Positions 19,459 through 20,879 of a stretch of 20,879 nucleotides of DNA are shown here, piece after piece. The translations under genes and the position numbers were made by a program. Below the pieces are notes generated by a model, which was not told the origin of the DNA, made no database searches, and was given only the letters and a program-made list of their open reading frames with translations. Every line of letters starts with the position of its first letter. Position 1 is the first letter of the stretch. Source of the DNA: Gnetum montanum (lineage: Eukaryota > Streptophyta > Gnetopsida > Gnetales > Gnetaceae); contig MNCI01023827.1 in the NCBI GenBank assembly GCA_015680685.1, forward strand, positions 23,140-44,018, written 5' to 3'.

Positions 19459-19626
19459 TCACTCAGCTTCCCGATTTTTGAACAATGTTAGAATGGCGGG
19501 AAACCCAAGAAAAAGCATCCAAGCACCCAAGAGAATGGCAAGCACAAATGCATTGAATCTCCTTGAAGTCACATCCTTTTCATCCTTTGAGTCTTTCCTT
19601 GATTTGAAAAATACACAACCACCAAT
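19459..19626 (-). pseudogene. Post-integrase open stretch with one membrane segment
   Basis: Fifty-five codons are open between stops at 19627-19629 and 19459-19461, with no ATG at the start. The N-terminal part is charged (KSRKDSKDEKDVTSRRF) and is followed by a hydrophobic stretch containing FVLAILLGAWMLFLGF of about 25 residues and a charged end (NREAE). The layout, charged then one membrane span, is not part of integrase. It lies between integrase and the LTR, where some plant gypsy elements carry an extra ORF. It may instead be chance in AT-rich sequence; no family is recognised. Confidence 0.3.
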
Positions 19627-20072
19627 TCATTAACAAGTTTACTTAGAAAAAGGGGATTGTACAGTTCCAAGCCAAAGGAGACCATAGAGTTGTATGGATG
19701 AGTGGACAGCGCGGACTCATTGCCTATTTTACCAAAAGAACCATACCTTAATATCAACATCATAATTCAATGGTAAAAACCAAACATTAGCAATCAATAT
19801 GATATAATTTAATCCACCATCATGAGCACTTATTGAATGATGAATAAAAGCAATCAAGTAAACAAAGAAATAGTAAAAATATGAACGATGATATAAAACA
19901 AAAATAAGAAAAGTTAAAAGAATGTGTAAAAAAAAATTAAAAAAGAACTGAGGGCCTAAAACAGTTAGCATAGGTGGCCATCTCCTCCACGACTAAGCTG
20001 AAAGGAGGAGATCCGAAATAGTGAGCAAGGTTGTCCATCAATAGAAATAGCATGTGTACTATTTGTTCTAAG

Positions 20073-20456
20073 CTCATGAAAAGGTTTGGTTTGTTGCACG
20101 TTGACCAAAAGTTTCTTATCTAGGCTCTCAGGTTTGTATATTATCATGGCCCCTGAAGGAAAAGTTGCATAAATAATATAAGGCCCTTTCCACAGTGTTT
20201 GAAATTTAGTACGTTGTGGCACATGTGTGGGATTCCAGTAGAGAACCTTATCTCCTAGCTAATATTTAACTTTCCTAATTCATAGGTCATGATGTTGTTT
20301 ATTAAAGGTCTTGTGTAATTTGTTAGATGACAGGGTAGCTAATTGGTTTTCATCTAGCAAGTTAAGGATTACTAACTGTTGTTTCTATGCTAGATCAAGG
20401 TCAATGTTGAGGTCACATGCCATGGATAGTGTACAGAGCTCAGTTTGAATGGTAAG
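20073..20456 (-). pseudogene. Integrase C-terminal domain (GPY/F module) of gypsy element
   Basis: The minus-strand frame reads LLDENQLATLSSNKLHKTF, then LGDKVLYWNPTHVPQRTKF, then TLWKGPYIIYATFPSGAMII, and ends VNVQQTKPFHE. This is the usual order in plant Ty3/gypsy integrases: helical linker, G-D-x-V-L strand, W-x-GPY module and a final K-P-F/Y-H. Three stops interrupt one continuous frame: TAG at 20385-20387, TGA at 20280-20282 and TAG at 20259-20261. The HHCC and catalytic core domains would lie at higher coordinates but the sequence is replaced by LTR 2 from 20457. In a live element the domain helps bind target DNA during integration. Confidence 0.87.
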
Positions 20457-20480
20457 TGATGAGACGCGATTTGCACAAGC

Positions 20481-20589
20481 CGCGATATCGCGTACTTGAT
20501 ATCGCGGCCGCCGCGATATCGCATCCCCTACGATATCACATACACAATATCGCGTCGTCCCCTGCGATATCGCGTACGCGATATCGCGG
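20481..20589. repeat. LTR 2 U3 array: seven GATATC-centred CpG palindromes
   Basis: GATATC (AATATC in one) occurs at 20484, 20498, 20515, 20532, 20546, 20566 and 20580, most embedded in CGCGATATCGCG or its halves. Spacings are 14, 17, 17, 14, 20 and 14 bases. The best unit is a perfect 12-bp palindrome at 20481-20492. The block is CpG-rich in an otherwise AT-rich region and stops 14 bases before the TATA box. Confidence 0.93.
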
Positions 20590-20603
20590 TCCATCGCCAA
20601 ATC

Positions 20604-20610
20604 TATAAAA
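20604..20610 (+). promoter_or_regulatory. TATA box of LTR 2
   Basis: TATAAAA follows the palindromic array by 14 bases and precedes the AATAAA signal by about 170 bases, as in LTR 1 on the other strand. Confidence 0.68.
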
Positions 20611-20776
20611 TGAGGCGGCACTCCCCTCATTTAAATAATAGGCATAAAGTAGCAAAGCTTTGACGGATTGATCACCCTAGAGATAGAATATTTTCCATGT
20701 GCACACAATAGGAGTCCCCCAAGTGAACGGTTCTTTATTCGAGCAGCTTTGTACCTGAATGCAAGTTGTGTGCGGC

Positions 20777-20782
20777 AATAAA
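20777..20782 (+). terminator. Poly(A) signal of LTR 2
   Basis: AATAAAGACGAGC, followed after about 20 bases by CTTGCAGTGC, corresponds to AATAAAGATGAAC and CCCTGCAGCAC in LTR 1. It probably marks the end of the R region. Confidence 0.55.
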
Positions 20783-20879
20783 GACGAGCTTTGTGGATAA
20801 ACCTTGCAGTGCATGGATAGGTTTATTTAATGTTATTTATTGTTTTCCTAGTAACGTGGCATGAGTACGACTTGGTTAC

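Larger units (their letters stand above)
19169..20456 (-). mobile_element. 3' internal part of minus-strand Ty3/gypsy element
   Basis: From high to low coordinates on the minus strand: the integrase C-terminal region (20456-20073), about 440 bases without clear protein, a 55-codon open stretch with a membrane-like segment (19626-19459), an A/G-rich run (about 19425-19385), a short pol tail (ELEDEFSFNHGG, near 19210-19172) and a G run next to LTR 1. The element is cut at 20457 by LTR 2. The 5' part is not in the window. Confidence 0.78.
20457..20879 (+). mobile_element. LTR 2: plus-strand LTR of a related element (partial)
   Basis: It starts TGATGAGA at 20457, exactly where the integrase reading of the minus-strand element is lost. 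It continues with a palindromic array (20481-20589), a TATA box (20604-20610) and AATAAA (20777-20782). The segment around TTGTACCTGA...TTGTGTGCGG...AATAAAGA...TGCAG matches LTR 1 (minus) block by block: TGTGTACCTGA, CTTGTGTACGG, AATAAAGA, CTGCAG. TATA-to-AATAAA spacing is 173 bases against about 187 in LTR 1. The right end is beyond the window, so whether this is a solo LTR or a full element is unknown. Confidence 0.7.

Noticed and set aside
20385-20630. 81-codon minus-strand ORF running through the GATATC array
   Set aside because: Only 20388-20456 belongs to integrase; the rest is read through the LTR 2 array and TATA region in antisense.

Overview
This window looks like nuclear DNA of a seed plant with a repeat-rich genome. 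Evidence: a degraded non-LTR (LINE) element, at least two degraded Ty3/gypsy-type LTR elements, AT-rich intergenic DNA, a spliceosomal-type GT-AG intron and plant-style TATA and poly(A) signals. I cannot name the species. No intact, confidently expressed protein gene is present; nearly everything coding-like is a fossil.

Layout. 1-560 is C/CpG-rich low-complexity DNA. 640-1345 is AT-rich, with a TATA box and a purine-rich leader, and is either an LTR-like piece or the 5' region of the LINE. 1373-5916 (plus strand) is a LINE with a degraded ORF1-like stretch, an ORF2 (AP endonuclease, reverse transcriptase, zinc-binding tail) that stays in one frame for 1100 codons yet carries 17 in-frame stops, a G-rich 3' region and a 9-A tail. 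About 5930-8285 (minus strand) is a Ty3/gypsy gag-pol fossil in which protease is followed by RNase H with no RT between them. 8290-13800 is AT-rich and gene-poor, with many short tandem duplications.

13805-16031 holds a ribosome-inactivating protein (RIP, rRNA N-glycosidase) pseudogene. It has a TATA box, a signal-peptide start, a scrambled exon 1 (47-bp duplication, inverted segment, frame shifts, stop), a 1272-bp intron and an open exon 2 that keeps the Glu/Arg active-site pair. The C-terminus is short and the usual active-site-pocket Trp is replaced.

16040-18190 is gene-poor. From 18194 to the end the window holds nested LTR elements. A minus-strand gypsy element ends in a 975-bp LTR (18194-19168; termini TGATGAG...CTCATCA), preceded by its integrase C-terminus (20073-20456). 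That integrase is cut at 20457 by a related LTR on the plus strand. The two LTRs share their first eight bases, TATA-to-poly(A) spacing and U5 motifs, but the space between LTR end and TATA box is filled by two unrelated palindromic arrays: a 36-bp TAATTA-type repeat in one and seven GATATC-centred CpG palindromes in the other. This is the most unusual signal in the window.
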